NCBI GenBank assembly: GCA_025355505.1
Contig: JANXZM010000017.1
Span: forward strand, 122,138-186,137
DNA: 64,000 bases
Origin: Acidobacteriaceae bacterium
GTDB lineage: Bacteria > Acidobacteriota > Terriglobia > Terriglobales > Acidobacteriaceae
Direction of reading: 5' to 3'
The notes beneath the pieces are model-generated. The model made no database searches. It was not told the DNA's origin and worked only from the letters and a program-made list of their open reading frames with translations. Within the stretch, counting starts at the first letter, position 1, and every line of letters starts with the position of its first letter. The position numbers and the translations under genes were made by a program. Of the stretch, positions 62,224 through 64,000 are shown piece after piece.

Positions 62224-63393
62224 ATGTTCTCCCACCGCACAAACTGGCGGCTCAGTCCGAACGCTCTTACGCGCGCGATCGAGGAAGCGCGCACCGCGGG
62301 ACATAAACTTCTGGATCTCACGGTCTCGAACCCGACGGAAGCGGGCGTCCGCCCCGATCCTGAAATCGTGCTCGCGGCGCTGGTGAATCCTCAGGCGATG
62401 CATTACGACCCGCAGCCGCGCGGTCTGCTCGAAGCGCGCCGGGCGGTGTGCCGCTACTATCGCGAGGCGCACGAGGTTTTCGATCTCGATCCCGAGCGGC
62501 TGCTTCTCACCACCAGCACCAGTGAGGCTTACTCCTACGTCTTCCGTCTGCTCTGCAATCCCGGCGACGAGGTTCTCGTTCCTAAACCGAGCTACCCGCT
62601 GTTCGAGTTTCTCGCCGATCTCGCCGACGTTAAACTTGTTCCGTATCCACTGCTCTACGATCACGGTTGGCAAATTGACTTTGATTCGCTGTACAAGGCA
62701 GCGTCGCCTCGGTCGCGGGCGGTGATTCTGGTTCATCCCAATAACCCAACTGGGTCCTATGTTTCTGCGGCAGAAACTTCAGCGCTCAACGATTTCTGCC
62801 GCGACTATAGTTTGGCACTGATCGTGGATGAGGTATTCCTCGATTATGCGCACGACGGCGCACCGCGGCGCAGCTTTGTCGGCCATGCCGATGCTCTGAC
62901 CTTCACCCTCAGCGGAGTTTCCAAAATCTCCGCGCTCCCGCAGATGAAACTTGCATGGGTGGCCACCAGCGGCCCGGAAGAAATGGTCGCGGAAGCAGGA
63001 GCGCGCCTCGAGATCATCGCCGATACTTTTCTCTCCATGGGCGCTCCCGTCCAACTTGCTGCGCCGGTACTGCTCGATCAGCGTAGGCAGATCCAGCCCA
63101 TTCTGCTGGATCGTCTGCGTGAGAATCTCGCGGAACTGGATCGCCAACTCGCAGGCCGTCCGTCCTGCACACGACTGCAGGTCGAAGGCGGATGGTACGT
63201 TGTCCTGCGCATTCCTGTACTTGGAACGGACGAAGATCTCGCCATCAATCTGCTGCGCAAGATGGGTGTCATGGTGCATCCCGGCCACTTCTACGATTTT
63301 CCAAACGAAGGCCATCTCGTGTTAAGCCTGATTACGGAGCCAGCCAATTTTCGCGAAGGTGTCGCGCGCCTGCTGCAGGTGGTTGGGGCCTGA
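62224..63393 (+). CDS. PLP-dependent aminotransferase (class I/II)
   Basis: A 389-residue fold-type I enzyme. LHPNNPTG-like VHPNNPTGSYV is the Asn-loop, LIVDEVFLDYA the Asp region, and TLSGVSKISALPQMKLAWV the Lys that binds PLP. RIPVLGTDEDLAINLLRKMGV and HPGHFYDF end the small domain. It transfers amino groups between an amino acid and a 2-oxo acid; substrate not set. It is 15 bases after the GH20 gene and likely co-transcribed. Confidence 0.88.
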   Translation: MFSHRTNWRLSPNALTRAIEEARTAGHKLLDLTVSNPTEAGVRPDPEIVLAALVNPQAMHYDPQPRGLLEARRAVCRYYREAHEVFDLDPERLLLTTSTSEAYSYVFRLLCNPGDEVLVPKPSYPLFEFLADLADVKLVPYPLLYDHGWQIDFDSLYKAASPRSRAVILVHPNNPTGSYVSAAETSALNDFCRDYSLALIVDEVFLDYAHDGAPRRSFVGHADALTFTLSGVSKISALPQMKLAWVATSGPEEMVAEAGARLEIIADTFLSMGAPVQLAAPVLLDQRRQIQPILLDRLRENLAELDRQLAGRPSCTRLQVEGGWYVVLRIPVLGTDEDLAINLLRKMGVMVHPGHFYDFPNEGHLVLSLITEPANFREGVARLLQVVGA

Positions 63394-63567
63394 ACGCGGG
63401 GTAGTGGGTCGTCATTCGCCCGCAATTGGTGGCAAGCGCCAATGGAGTTTGCAATTCCCACAAGCCGACTTCTAGCCCGCTTGGTGCATCGCTCCCTCGC
63501 GCCGATTGGATCGCACAAAGCCTTCTGGCCGCCGCGCCGCAGATGCCATAGCTTACACTCAAACTAC

Positions 63568-64000
63568 ATGCTCAACCGGGGCTATGCCTATACCACAATC
63601 ATCAGCAGCAAATACCATGGACAACCCCTGCTCTCCCACTTGGCAAGCCTTTACCCCCACTCAACACCACAAGCCTGGCAACAAAAACTGAACAACGGCG
63701 AAGTCACCCTCAACCGCGTCACCGCCACCGGAAGCGAATCGGTCACTTTAGGCCAAACCCTTGTCTGGAACCGTCCACCCTGGATCGAACCAGACTCCCC
63801 TCAGCACTTCGAAGTCCTGTTTGAAGACTGCCATCTGTTGGCCGTTAACAAACCCAGCGGGCTGCCCACCCTCCCCGGCGGCGGCTTCATGGAAAACACC
63901 CTCCTGCGCTTGGTGCAAAAGCAAACCCCCAACGCAAACCCTGTCCACCGGTTGGGCCGAGCCACCACCGGCATCGTCCTCTTCGCCAAAACACCGCAGG
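63568..64000 (+). CDS. RluA-family pseudouridine synthase (truncated by window end)
   Basis: 144 codons from ATG 63568 to the edge, absent a stop. An N-terminal S4-like segment (SHLASLYPHSTPQAWQQKLNNGEVTLN) is followed by the RluA catalytic-domain start: FEVLFEDCHLLAVNKPSGLPTLPGGGFMENTLL. The signature reads HRLGRATTG, where the canonical HRLDRxTSG has the catalytic Asp; here it is Gly. The enzyme may be an inactive or variant member, or part of a subfamily with the Gly form. It should modify uridine in RNA if active. Confidence 0.75.
   Translation, partial: MLNRGYAYTTIISSKYHGQPLLSHLASLYPHSTPQAWQQKLNNGEVTLNRVTATGSESVTLGQTLVWNRPPWIEPDSPQHFEVLFEDCHLLAVNKPSGLPTLPGGGFMENTLLRLVQKQTPNANPVHRLGRATTGIVLFAKTPQ

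Overview
The window looks like a chromosomal contig from a GC-rich Gram-negative soil bacterium, most likely an acidobacterium. This is an inference from several signs: a PEP-CTERM exported protein, a complete outer-membrane assembly set (BamA/TamA-like barrel, SurA-N-like protein, TamB), a one-operon succinylase lysine pathway, many toxin-antitoxin modules, a REP-associated tyrosine transposase (RAYT), and intergenic palindromic repeats. No rRNA or tRNA gene, CRISPR array, prophage or replication origin was seen.

Layout. 0-6.2 kb (minus strand): truncated tandem-PilZ receiver protein, small conserved protein, PEP-CTERM protein, a possible structured RNA, oxidoreductase plus purine permease, threonine/serine dehydratase. 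6.2-9.8 kb: accessory island with VapBC, an RHH-ParE pair, two unknown genes, ParDE, an orphan antitoxin and a relic of its 3' end. 9.8-13.5 kb: RNase J, EcsC protein, and a HEPN gene overlapping an unrecognised partner. 13.5-19.2 kb: asd-lysC-dapB-dapA-dapD for diaminopimelate/lysine, with DapA carrying an unusual Cys-rich tail. 19.5-26.2 kb: AI-2E-family permease, then an ECF sigma/anti-sigma/DUF4097/shikimate kinase/secreted-protein run, and an MFS transporter. 26.3-38.4 kb: DUF433 pseudogene, secreted protein, ThiF-like enzyme, the TamA-like/SurA-N/TamB operon, DHH phosphoesterase, DUF2127 protein. 38.4-44.2 kb: RAYT flanked by 138-bp direct repeats, S9 peptidase, GH15 glucoamylase. 44.4-57.1 kb: phosphate/polyphosphate island (pstS, porin, ppk1, sixA, ppx, pstCAB, phoU). 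57.2-64 kb: 2-hydroxyacid dehydrogenase, second toxin-antitoxin cluster with ParDE and a decapitated vapC, GH20 hexosaminidase, aminotransferase, and a truncated RluA-type pseudouridine synthase.

How parts work together. The asd-lysC-dap genes carry aspartate toward diaminopimelate. The 28.5-36.5 kb operon should place proteins in the outer membrane. The pst/ppk/ppx/phoU genes take up phosphate and store it as polyphosphate. The best candidates for something undescribed are the HEPN gene with its overlapping partner (12.5-13.5 kb), the DapA Cys-rich fusion, the RAYT and its repeat family, and the possible structured RNA at 2.4-2.7 kb. All function calls come from reading the sequence; no database search was run.
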